Shown in pieces: positions 28,336 through 35,214 of a stretch of 64,000 bases of DNA (its first letter is position 1; each line of letters begins with the position of its first letter). The notes under the pieces are model-generated. The model ran no database searches. It was not told the DNA's origin and saw nothing but the letters and a program-made list of their open reading frames with translations. Source of the stretch: Bradyrhizobium sp. OK095 (GTDB taxonomy: Bacteria; Pseudomonadota; Alphaproteobacteria; Rhizobiales; Xanthobacteraceae); contig NZ_FOBX01000008.1 in the NCBI RefSeq assembly GCF_900109945.1, forward strand, positions 1 through 64,000. Reading direction: 5' to 3'. The position numbers and the translations under genes were made by a program.

Positions 28336-28554
28336 CTACTCGGCTGCGCGCTTTGCTGCCGCAGCGGCACGGTCAATCGCTTCCTTCGCGGAATCCTTGG
28401 CGTCGCCCATGGCCTTCTGGCCCTTGCCCTTCACTTCCTGGACAACGCCTTCGCCCTGCAGGCGCTCGGAACCGGTGGCTTCACCGATGCCCTGCTTGGC
28501 CTTGCCGATGGCTTCGTTGGCGGTGCCCTTGATCTTGTCGCTCGTGCTACCCAT
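28336..28554 (-). CDS. CsbD family stress protein
   Basis: 72 residues, highly charged and Ala/Lys rich. DKIKGTANEAIGKAKQGIGEATGSERLQGEG is the CsbD signature, split here as consecutive blocks DKIKGTANEAIGKAKQ and GIGEATGSERLQGEG, followed by a KGKGQKAMGDAKDSAKEAI helix. CsbD proteins are abundant under stress but their action is unknown. AGGAG lies 6 bases before ATG 28554. A perfect EcfG-type promoter lies just upstream. Confidence 0.9.
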   Translation of the reverse strand: MGSTSDKIKGTANEAIGKAKQGIGEATGSERLQGEGVVQEVKGKGQKAMGDAKDSAKEAIDRAAAAAKRAAE

Positions 28555-28585
28555 GAAATTCTCCTTTCGGTTTGCTCGCGATAAC

Positions 28586-28610
28586 AACGCCCGATGACTA
28601 CGAGAGTTCC
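28586..28610 (-). promoter_or_regulatory. EcfG-type general stress promoter of the CsbD gene
   Basis: On the minus strand GGAAC (28610-28606), a 16-bp spacer and CGTT (28589-28586), the exact spacing of the promoter at 22610. The CsbD start codon is 32 bp downstream of the -10. CsbD genes are classical members of the PhyR/EcfG regulon in rhizobia. Confidence 0.85.
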
Positions 28611-28682
28611 GATTTTGGTATGGCTTGATGTCGCGGCTTTGGGTTAGTTTCGCCCGCACGGAACCAACAGAAAGCAAGAATC

Positions 28683-29198
28683 ATGACCGGCCATGACCAC
28701 ACGCATTCCCACCATGACCACGATCATCATGACGATCGCTGGAAACATGACGGCGTGCGCGTCATTCCCGGCAATCAGCTCGATACCAACGTGCCGTCCA
28801 CGGCCGGCATGGACCGCGCGGCCGCGATCAATTTCGCCCGCGTCGGCGCGCAGAAATTGTGGGCGGGCACCGTCAGCATCAAGCCCGACGCCAAGACCGG
28901 TGCGCATCACCACGGCCATCTCGAAAGCGTCATCTATGTGGTGAAGGGCAAGGCGCGGATGCGCTGGGGCGAGAGCCTGCAATTCACCGCGGAGGCCGGC
29001 CCCGGCGATTTCATCTTCGTGCCGCCCTACGTGCCGCATCAGGAGATCAACGCCAGCCCGGACGAGGTGCTGGAATGCGTGCTGGTGCGCAGCGATGGCG
29101 AGGCGGTCGCGATCAATCTCGACATCGAGCCGATCGAGAAGCCCGAGACCGTGCTGTGGGTCGATCCCATTCACCGGGATCCCAACGAGAAGAAGTAA
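28683..29198 (+). CDS. cupin-domain protein with histidine-rich N terminus
   Basis: 171 residues. The first 24 residues contain about nine histidines interspersed with Asp (HDHTHSHHDHDHHDD), a probable metal-binding tail. One cupin domain follows, with first motif GAHHHGHLESVIYVVKGKARM and second motif GDFIFVPPYVPHQEIN, keeping the metal-ligand histidines and glutamate. The reaction is unknown; single-domain cupins include isomerases, dioxygenases and sensors. It is divergent from the CsbD gene; only a weak AGCAAG ribosome site is seen before ATG 28683. Confidence 0.85.
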   Translation: MTGHDHTHSHHDHDHHDDRWKHDGVRVIPGNQLDTNVPSTAGMDRAAAINFARVGAQKLWAGTVSIKPDAKTGAHHHGHLESVIYVVKGKARMRWGESLQFTAEAGPGDFIFVPPYVPHQEINASPDEVLECVLVRSDGEAVAINLDIEPIEKPETVLWVDPIHRDPNEKK

Positions 29199-29332
29199 GG
29201 CGCTGCCGAAACGCCTGCTGGTTCTGTGCGACAGAACCACGCAGATGCGGCCTCTAAAAAATATCCGGAAGCGATGTCGGGTGGCCGCCGGCCCATCCGT
29301 CCTTGGGCAGAACCCCGCCCAAGGAGCTTTCT

Positions 29333-29761
29333 ATGCCCAGGATGATCTTCCTCAATCTGCCGGTGACCGACCTCAAGCGCGCGACCGTATTTTACGAAGC
29401 GGTCGGTGCAACCAGGAACCCGCAGTTCAGCGACGACACGGCGAGCTGCATGGTCTTTTCCGAGACCATCTACGTCATGCTGACGACGCACGACAAATTC
29501 CGCCAGTTCACGCCGAAGCCGATCGCGGATGCAAAGACCTCAAACCAGGCGCTGTTCTGCCTGTCCGCGGACAGTCGCAACGAGGTCGACGATATCGTCG
29601 GCAAAGCCGAGGCGATGGGCGGGGTGGCCGATCCCAGCCCGAAGGATGAGTACAGCTTCATGTACGGCCGCAGCTTCGAGGATCCGGATGGCCATATGTG
29701 GGGTGTGAACTGGATGGACCTCGCGGCGGCCCCCGCCCAGCCCGCGATGGCGAACGCCTGA
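29333..29761 (+). CDS. VOC (glyoxalase/bleomycin resistance) family protein
   Basis: 142 residues. IFLNLPVTDLKRATVFYEAVG at the N terminus and FMYGRSFEDPDGHMWGVNWMD near the end are the paired beta-alpha-beta-beta-beta modules of the VOC fold. Many members are metal-dependent, but the substrate is unknown. AAGGAG lies 7 bases before ATG 29333. It is followed after 42 bp by a second VOC gene, probably as an operon. Confidence 0.88.
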   Translation: MPRMIFLNLPVTDLKRATVFYEAVGATRNPQFSDDTASCMVFSETIYVMLTTHDKFRQFTPKPIADAKTSNQALFCLSADSRNEVDDIVGKAEAMGGVADPSPKDEYSFMYGRSFEDPDGHMWGVNWMDLAAAPAQPAMANA

Positions 29762-29803
29762 TCGACGCCCGACGAGATCGAACAACCAAGAGGAGTATTG
29801 ACG

Positions 29804-30292
29804 ATGTCCAAGGTCGTGCCCTGCATGTGGTTTAACGGCGACGCCGAGGAAGCCGCGAAGTTCTACGTCTCGCTGGTTCCGAATTCGGAGATCACGCACG
29901 TTCAGCGCAACGTTTCGGACAACCCGTCGGGCAAGACAGGCTCGGTGCTCGTCGTCGAGTTCACGGTGGCGGGGCAGCCGCTGGTCGCGCTCAACGGCGG
30001 CATGAAGATGGAATACACTCACGCCCTCTCGCTGATGATCCATTGCGACGATCAGGCCCAGGTCGACAGCGTCTGGAATGCGTTCCTGGCTCATGGCGGC
30101 AAGGAAGAGCAGTGCGGCTGGCTCCATGACCGCTACGGCGTGTCCTGGCAAATCGTGCCGAAGGTGATGTTCGAGTTCCTCACGAGCCCCGACAAGGCTG
30201 CGGCCGCGCGCGCGATGCAGGCCATGCTGAAGATGGTGAAGCTGGATGTGGAAGTGCTGCGCCGCGCGTTCGAGGGCAAGTCGGCGGCGTGA
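29804..30292 (+). CDS. VOC family protein, PhnB-like
   Basis: 162 residues. VVPCMWFNGDAEEAAKFYVSLVPNSEI and FTVAGQPLVALNGG with WLHDRYGVSWQIVPKVM are typical of the PhnB-like branch (often annotated as 3-demethylubiquinone methyltransferase-like, a historic misnomer). No reaction is assigned. ATG 29804 has AGGAG 8 bases upstream; a TTG at 29798 is closer to it than needed. Confidence 0.88.
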   Translation: MSKVVPCMWFNGDAEEAAKFYVSLVPNSEITHVQRNVSDNPSGKTGSVLVVEFTVAGQPLVALNGGMKMEYTHALSLMIHCDDQAQVDSVWNAFLAHGGKEEQCGWLHDRYGVSWQIVPKVMFEFLTSPDKAAAARAMQAMLKMVKLDVEVLRRAFEGKSAA

Positions 30293-30308
30293 GGCCAACG
30301 CAGGTGCC

Positions 30309-30399
30309 GTAGGGTGGGCAAAGGCGCGCTTGCGCCGTGCCCACCATCTGCCTCGGTTGAGAGAGAAGTGGTGGGCACGCTTCGCTTTGCCCACCCTAC
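30309..30399. repeat. palindromic repeat, GTAGGGTGGGCAAAG family
   Basis: Outer arms GTAGGGTGGGCAAAG (30309-30323) and its perfect complement (30385-30399) enclose smaller stems (GGCGCGC/GCGCC and GTGCCCACC/GGTGGGCAC). It fills the convergent gap between the VOC and barrel genes. This is a familiar rhizobial intergenic element. Confidence 0.8.
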
Positions 30400-30417
30400 G
30401 AGACTGTGCCCGCGCCG

Positions 30418-31560
30418 CTAATAATTGATCCGCAGCCCCACGCCACCGTGGATGGTGTTGCCGACCGGCTGCGGGCCCAGCGTGCCGTTGGCGAAGAGGT
30501 CCACGATCCAGCCCTTCTGCACGCGGAAGCCGAGGCGGCCGCCATATTCGAACCAGCCCTGGTTGCCCATGGTGGGCACCACCGTGCCGTCGCCGGTCAC
30601 GGTGGCGACGATGCCGCTATGGCTGGCGAAGGACTGCACCCAGCCGCCATTGATATTGGTCTCGATGTTGCTCCCGAACAGATGCGTCCACTGGCCGCCG
30701 ATCTTGACGAGGCTGGTGCGATCGGTGCCGGTCGCAATATTGGCGTCGAACGGATTGAACGCCACTGCGCTGTCCGAGTAGCCGGAGACGCGCTGCCAGA
30801 GCTGCCAGACCTCGATCGAGGCGGCGACCTCGTCGCGCGGTGACACCCGGCTCATCCAGCCGGCGCGGCCGTAGACGGCGTAGTTCGAGGCGTTGGTCGA
30901 GCCGGAGACGGTGACCGGGCCGAGGCTGGTGTTGTAGCTGCGGGTGTAGCGCGCCTTCTCCCACGGCGTCAGGATGGTGCCGATGTCGAAGAACGGGCGC
31001 GACGAGCCCCAGTCGGTGAAGTCGTAGCGCAGCGCGAAGGCGCCGATCGGCGCGCTGGTGATGTGGTAGCCGCCTTCGTTGTATTGCGTGTAGGCGATGC
31101 CCGCGAGCAGCGACAGATTGTTGGTGAGCTCCTTGCGGCCGTGGATGCCGGCCGAGAACGAGCCGGCCGAGCCGAACGCGCTGATGCAATCACTGCAATT
31201 GACCTGCTCGTTGACGCCGAGCAGCACCGTGCCGAGCACCCGGTTGGTGATCATCTGGTTGAAGCGCTGGTTGGCGAGGCCGCCGATCGAATTGCCGCTG
31301 GAATCCGCGCCGGTCGGGCCCGTCGGTGGATACGGGCTCGGCGAGGGCGACGGATAGGGGCTCGGCGAAGGAGAAGGAGTCGGCGTGTATGTCGGCGTCG
31401 GCGACGGCGAATAGGTCGGGTAGGGCGTCGGCCCACCGCACTCGGATTCGCACTCCGCCGCCTGGAGGGTGGCCGATCGCGCATCGAACGCGAGAAACGC
31501 AAACGCGGCAGTCGCGGTCAATGTAGCGGCGAGGATGAAGCGCCTGACGTTCGCCATCAT
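30418..31560 (-). CDS. outer-membrane beta-barrel protein with proline-rich linker
   Basis: 380 residues. An N-terminal hydrophobic export signal is followed by a short cysteine motif (ECESECGG), then about 40 residues of Ser-Pro/Thr-Pro/Tyr-Pro repeats. The rest is a barrel-like domain resembling the autotransporter type: alternating strands such as LSLLAGIAYTQYNEGGYH and AVYGRAGWMSRVSPRDEV, and a C-terminal aromatic (RINY). It is probably an outer-membrane protein whose proline-rich segment spans the periplasm. ATG 31560 overlaps the FecR stop codon as TGATG, so the two are translationally coupled; GTG 31572 is an alternative. Confidence 0.75.
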   Translation of the reverse strand: MMANVRRFILAATLTATAAFAFLAFDARSATLQAAECESECGGPTPYPTYSPSPTPTYTPTPSPSPSPYPSPSPSPYPPTGPTGADSSGNSIGGLANQRFNQMITNRVLGTVLLGVNEQVNCSDCISAFGSAGSFSAGIHGRKELTNNLSLLAGIAYTQYNEGGYHITSAPIGAFALRYDFTDWGSSRPFFDIGTILTPWEKARYTRSYNTSLGPVTVSGSTNASNYAVYGRAGWMSRVSPRDEVAASIEVWQLWQRVSGYSDSAVAFNPFDANIATGTDRTSLVKIGGQWTHLFGSNIETNINGGWVQSFASHSGIVATVTGDGTVVPTMGNQGWFEYGGRLGFRVQKGWIVDLFANGTLGPQPVGNTIHGGVGLRINY

Positions 31561-32261
31561 CACCGTCCGCACAGCATGCCGTCGTCATGGACGGCGGGCG
31601 TGATGGTCGGCGAGGCATCGGCATATTGGTTGACCGAGCACAGCCCGGCACTCGCAGCGCAGTTCGCTGCAAAGGTCCATGGCGGCGTGTTGGTCTTGCT
31701 GATTAAGATCTTGCCGCCGGTCGAGGTGATCACAGCGGTGTCGCCGGGCTGGGTCAGCTGCACGCACTGGAAGCTCGTCGTGCAGACGCTGGCGGCACCG
31801 TCCTGCAGCACGACGACGGAGCGCCCGCGCTGGGAGAGGATGTCGAGCGTGGTGCCGCGCACGCCGATGGTCGCGAGCGGTGTCGTGATCTTGTAGGCGG
31901 TCTTCTCCGAATGTCCGGTGACGAAACGGAATGCGCCTGTCGTCATGCGGATCGCGACGTCGCGATAGCTGTGCTCGTCGTTGAAGACGGTGCGGTCGAG
32001 CTTCAGCGTGGCGCTGGGGCCGAGCGACAGGTTGGTGCTGTCGGCCATGACGAAGCGTGCCGCGCTGTCGGCGCCGGTGCGCACGGTCTCGTCACGCAGC
32101 ATGCTGTCGCCGACATTGATCGGCGTGGTGGTCGCGGCCACGCGCGCCACGTCGTTCTGGATCAATACGGCTTCGCCGACGCGTGTCTGCGCTTGCGCGC
32201 CAAGCGATGCGCACAATGCGGCCGACAACAGAGTTGGGAAAAGCCAGAAACGCAAATTCAT
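31560..32261 (-). CDS. FecR-domain protein, exported
   Basis: 233 residues. A signal peptide (FWLFPTLLSAALCASLGAQAQ) precedes a FecR domain: VGDSMLRDETVRTGADSAARFVMADSTNLSLGPSATLKLD in consecutive blocks, then MTTGAFRFVTG and TPLATIGVRGTTLDI. No sigma factor, TonB receptor or membrane-spanning anti-sigma helix is present, so it is not a classical FecIR system. It is probably a periplasmic partner of the coupled beta-barrel gene. The open frame starts at 32330; ATG 32261 begins the signal peptide. Confidence 0.82.
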   Translation of the reverse strand: MNLRFWLFPTLLSAALCASLGAQAQTRVGEAVLIQNDVARVAATTTPINVGDSMLRDETVRTGADSAARFVMADSTNLSLGPSATLKLDRTVFNDEHSYRDVAIRMTTGAFRFVTGHSEKTAYKITTPLATIGVRGTTLDILSQRGRSVVVLQDGAASVCTTSFQCVQLTQPGDTAVITSTGGKILISKTNTPPWTFAANCAASAGLCSVNQYADASPTITPAVHDDGMLCGR

Positions 32262-32375
32262 TTCGCAACCGATCGATGTGCCCCTGATCGTACCGGATCG
32301 CGCGCGCTTCCGATGTGGCGAAATTATCACAAGCGGCGCGGGTCCTGCGTTATGCTTAGTGACAGTTGCGGCAGA

Positions 32376-33743
32376 ATGCGTTCAATGAAAAGTGCCGTCT
32401 TTGTTTTTCTCCGCGGTGAAGCAGATTTGCCACGCAAAATAGCCCCACAGCAGTCGCTCGAATTGCCTGCGGTTCCGAAGATGTCGCGGAGCGCAGTGAT
32501 TGCTGTCGCAATCTTCCTGATCTCGCATCTGGCGCTGCTGATCGGCCTGACGACGCCGGAGAAGTTCGTCTTTGACGAGGTGCATTATGTGCCGGCTGCG
32601 CGGCAGATGCTGGCGCCATCGATGTCGCAACCAATGCTCAATCCGATGCATCCGCCGCTGGCCAAAGAGCTGATGGCGACATCGATCGCGGCCTTCGGCG
32701 ACAATGCGCTCGGCTGGCGCTACCCGGCGACCTTGTTCGGCGCGCTCGCGATCGTCGCGATCTATCTGTGCGGGCTTGCGCTGTTTGCCGCGCAAGGGCC
32801 CGCGATCGCGGCGGCGCTGATCGCTGCGTTCAACCAGATGGTCTACGTGCAGGCGCGCATCGCGATGCTCGACATCTTTGCGCTGGGCTTCGGCCTGCTC
32901 GCGATTGCCGCATTCATGCATGGATTTCGGAAGCAACGGCCGCATGCGGTGTTCGCGCTCGCGGGAGCGCTATTCGGTCTCGCCGCGGCCTGCAAATGGA
33001 GCGGCCTGTTTCCGCTCGGCGTCTGCATCGCCATCGTCGCGTTGATCCGGCTGATGCAGGGCTGGCGTACACTGTTCGCTGACGCGAAGCCGGACGATTG
33101 GTATCGGCCCGATCTCTGGCCCGACTTTCGCGCGGCTCATGTCGCGCTCTGCTTTGCCGTGCTGCCGGCGCTGGCATATCTCGCCAGCTTCGTTCCGCTC
33201 TATGGATTGTCGCTGCCGGATCTGATCGAGGCGCAGCGCCGGATCTTTGCCGACAACACGACGACTGCGATCGCCGGCCATACCTATATGAGCTCGTGGC
33301 CGTCCTGGCCGCTGCTGGCGCGCCCGGTGTGGTTCCTGTTCGACAAGACCGCGGAGGACAACGTCTCCGCGATCGTCTTCCTCGGCAACCCGCTGGTGCT
33401 GTGGTTGGCACTGCCCGCGCTCGCGGTGGTGCTGTGCGACGTCGTCGTCGCGCGCCGCTGGGATGCGTTCCTGATCGCAGCGTTCTATTTCGGCTCGTGG
33501 CTCGCCTGGGCGCTGCTGCCGCGCACGCTCGGCTTCATCTACTACTATTTGCCGGCGGCAGCCGTCGCGTCGCTTGCACTGGTCTATGTGTTGCGCAGGG
33601 AGGGCCTGCCGCGCTGGTTGCTGTGGGCCTATGTCGGCGTCGCCGCCATTGGCTTTGCGGTGATGCTGCCGATCTCGGCGGCCTTCATCGGCACGTCAAT
33701 GCAGACCTTCAACCGGCTGATGCTGTTCTCGAGCTGGATCTGA
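32376..33743 (+). CDS. PMT/ArnT-like membrane glycosyltransferase
   Basis: 455 residues with about ten or eleven hydrophobic segments. The first periplasmic loop has KFVFDEVHYVPAAR, carrying the Asp-Glu pair of the GT-C (dolichyl-phosphate-mannose protein mannosyltransferase, GT39) fold, and NPMHPPLAKELMA. Such enzymes transfer a sugar from a polyprenyl-phosphate carrier to proteins or lipids on the outer face of the inner membrane. The start is uncertain: ATG 32376, 32385 or 32481 (just before the first membrane segment). It is divergent from the FecR gene. Confidence 0.82.
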   Translation: MRSMKSAVFVFLRGEADLPRKIAPQQSLELPAVPKMSRSAVIAVAIFLISHLALLIGLTTPEKFVFDEVHYVPAARQMLAPSMSQPMLNPMHPPLAKELMATSIAAFGDNALGWRYPATLFGALAIVAIYLCGLALFAAQGPAIAAALIAAFNQMVYVQARIAMLDIFALGFGLLAIAAFMHGFRKQRPHAVFALAGALFGLAAACKWSGLFPLGVCIAIVALIRLMQGWRTLFADAKPDDWYRPDLWPDFRAAHVALCFAVLPALAYLASFVPLYGLSLPDLIEAQRRIFADNTTTAIAGHTYMSSWPSWPLLARPVWFLFDKTAEDNVSAIVFLGNPLVLWLALPALAVVLCDVVVARRWDAFLIAAFYFGSWLAWALLPRTLGFIYYYLPAAAVASLALVYVLRREGLPRWLLWAYVGVAAIGFAVMLPISAAFIGTSMQTFNRLMLFSSWI

Positions 33744-33749
33744 CGCCGC

Positions 33750-34091
33750 TCAGAACCTGAACCAGGGAATCCGATTCCAGACAATTTGGCTGCGGTAGAC
33801 GTGCGGCCAGTAGACCGGGAAAGGCCGCCAGTAAGCGTAGCGGCGGTGATGGCGTTGGACATATCGCCGTGGCGCCGTCCGCGGCGCGGGCTCGCTCGAC
33901 GCCTGTGGCGCGACCGGTTCGGCGGTCTTCGGAACGATTGCCGGACGCGGTACGCTTTCGGGAGGTTGCGCGGGCTGCGCAGCTGCGGGAGCCGAACCCG
34001 GCGCTGTCGCCGTGTCGTCAGCCCGGCCCGGCAGCGTCGACATGGTCAGGAAAAGGCTTGCGACGGCAATTCCGAAAGTGTGCGTCTTCAT
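33750..34091 (-). CDS. hypothetical exported protein, Pro/Ala-rich with basic-aromatic tail
   Basis: 113 residues. A signal peptide (GIAVASLFLTMSTLPGRA) is followed by a low-complexity Ala/Pro segment, then a C terminus rich in Arg, Tyr and Trp (RRYVQRHHRRYAYW, PFPVYWPHVYRS). I do not recognise a domain. ATG 34091 has AGGACAGG upstream. It is convergent with the glycosyltransferase gene, 6 bp apart. Confidence 0.65.
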   Translation of the reverse strand: MKTHTFGIAVASLFLTMSTLPGRADDTATAPGSAPAAAQPAQPPESVPRPAIVPKTAEPVAPQASSEPAPRTAPRRYVQRHHRRYAYWRPFPVYWPHVYRSQIVWNRIPWFRF

Positions 34092-34261
34092 GGGACCTGT
34101 CCTAAAATCAATCCAAAGAGGCCATATCGAAAGAGGCCATGCGGCGCGTCCCACGAAAAATGGGCAAGCGTGGTGCTACCGCGTCATCGTGCCGGTCGTG
34201 CTCTCTGATTTGATGCAGGCCGCCCGCCGCTCGAGCGGCAAGCAGCCTGTCGATGTAGCGA

Positions 34262-34903
34262 TCACTTCGACGCGGTCTTGGTATCCATGTTCACCACCTG
34301 GACGCGGCGGTTGACCGGGTCGGCGCCGTTGGCGGTGTCCTTCAGCTTGGTCTTGCCGTAGCCAACCGTGACGAGATCGGTGCCGGTGAGGCCGTAGGTC
34401 TGCACCAGGTATTTCTTGATGGTGTCGGCGCGCCGTTCGGAGAGGCCTTGGTTGTACTCTTCGGTGCCGACCGCATCCGTGTGGCCAGCGACCACGAAGG
34501 TCGAGCCCTTCAGCGCCGGATCGGACAGTGCCTTGCCGAGCGCCTGCACGGACGGCACCGAGGTCTTGGCGATGTCGGCCGAATTGTAGTCGAACTGGAT
34601 CTCCAGATCGATCTTCGGCTTGGTCGCCGCGAGCTCGGCGATCTGGTCGCGCTCGCCCATCGAGAGCGACCGGGTCGAGCGGTTGCGCACGGTGTTCAGG
34701 AACGTCGCCTCCTTGGCCTGCACCGCCGGATCGGCCTGCGGACCGGCGGACAGGCCGCGGGTCGCCGGCTTCGGCTTCAGCGCATCCAGGATCTGGCCTG
34801 CGGAGACGTTGCTGTCGCCGGCCAGCGCCAAGCCCGCCGTCATCGACAGCGCGGCCGTGAGGGTAATCGCCTTCAGTGCAAAGAACTTATCAAAACGGGT
34901 CAT
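34262..34903 (-). CDS. OmpA-family periplasmic protein
   Basis: 213 residues. The signal peptide ends at LALA-GD. The C-terminal OmpA domain has LEIQFDYNSADI, VVAGHTDAVGTEEYNQGLSERRADTIKKYLV in consecutive blocks and VTVGYGKTKLKDTANGADPVNRRVQVV, the peptidoglycan-binding signature with its conserved Asp and Arg. There is no beta-barrel or lipobox, so it is probably a soluble periplasmic peptidoglycan-binding protein. A CRP-like palindrome centred 80 bp upstream suggests regulation shared with the divergent caspase gene. Confidence 0.88.
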   Translation of the reverse strand: MTRFDKFFALKAITLTAALSMTAGLALAGDSNVSAGQILDALKPKPATRGLSAGPQADPAVQAKEATFLNTVRNRSTRSLSMGERDQIAELAATKPKIDLEIQFDYNSADIAKTSVPSVQALGKALSDPALKGSTFVVAGHTDAVGTEEYNQGLSERRADTIKKYLVQTYGLTGTDLVTVGYGKTKLKDTANGADPVNRRVQVVNMDTKTASK

Positions 34904-34974
34904 TGTCGTATCCTCGCTGTTACGCCTGATGGCGATTTGATGCTGCGAGCCTAGGGCAGGTTCAAAGGCCCTGA

Positions 34975-34990
34975 TGTGATCCTGGTCACG
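34975..34990. promoter_or_regulatory. CRP/FNR-type site upstream of the OmpA-family gene
   Basis: TGTGATCCTGGTCACG keeps nine of ten conserved positions of TGTGA-N6-TCACA. Its centre is about 80 bp from the OmpA-family start codon. It lies in the 311-bp divergent gap 34904-35214, which otherwise holds no gene. Confidence 0.6.
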
Positions 34991-35134
34991 GTGGCGAGAG
35001 GGGCTTCCGAGCCTATCCTAGCGCATTTTGCGGCGTTTCGGACCGCGCGACCGGGGCCAGGGAGGGCTGCCTGAGCAGCCGAACAGGTATCGTCGAGTCT
35101 TTTTTGGGGCCGGTTTGATCTGCGGCTATCCCAA

Positions 35135-35150
35135 CGTGATCTAGATCACA
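35135..35150. promoter_or_regulatory. CRP/FNR-type site upstream of the caspase-family gene
   Basis: CGTGATCTAGATCACA contains the perfect 14-bp palindrome GTGATCTAGATCAC. Its centre is about 72 bp from the caspase start codon and 160 bp from the other CRP-like site. Confidence 0.6.
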
Positions 35151-35214
35151 TTCAGCGACCGTGGGGGAGATCACACTGGGCGCATCGGTGGTTCTGGATC
35201 TGGGGAGAAAGACC

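Noticed and set aside
30370..30399. TGGGCACG-N-TTTGCC resembling a sigma-54 promoter
   Set aside because: It is part of the palindromic repeat at 30309-30399 and has no gene in the right direction.
31911..32375. N-terminal extension of the PMT-like glycosyltransferase
   Set aside because: It lies entirely antisense to the FecR gene, which has a signal peptide and a clear domain.
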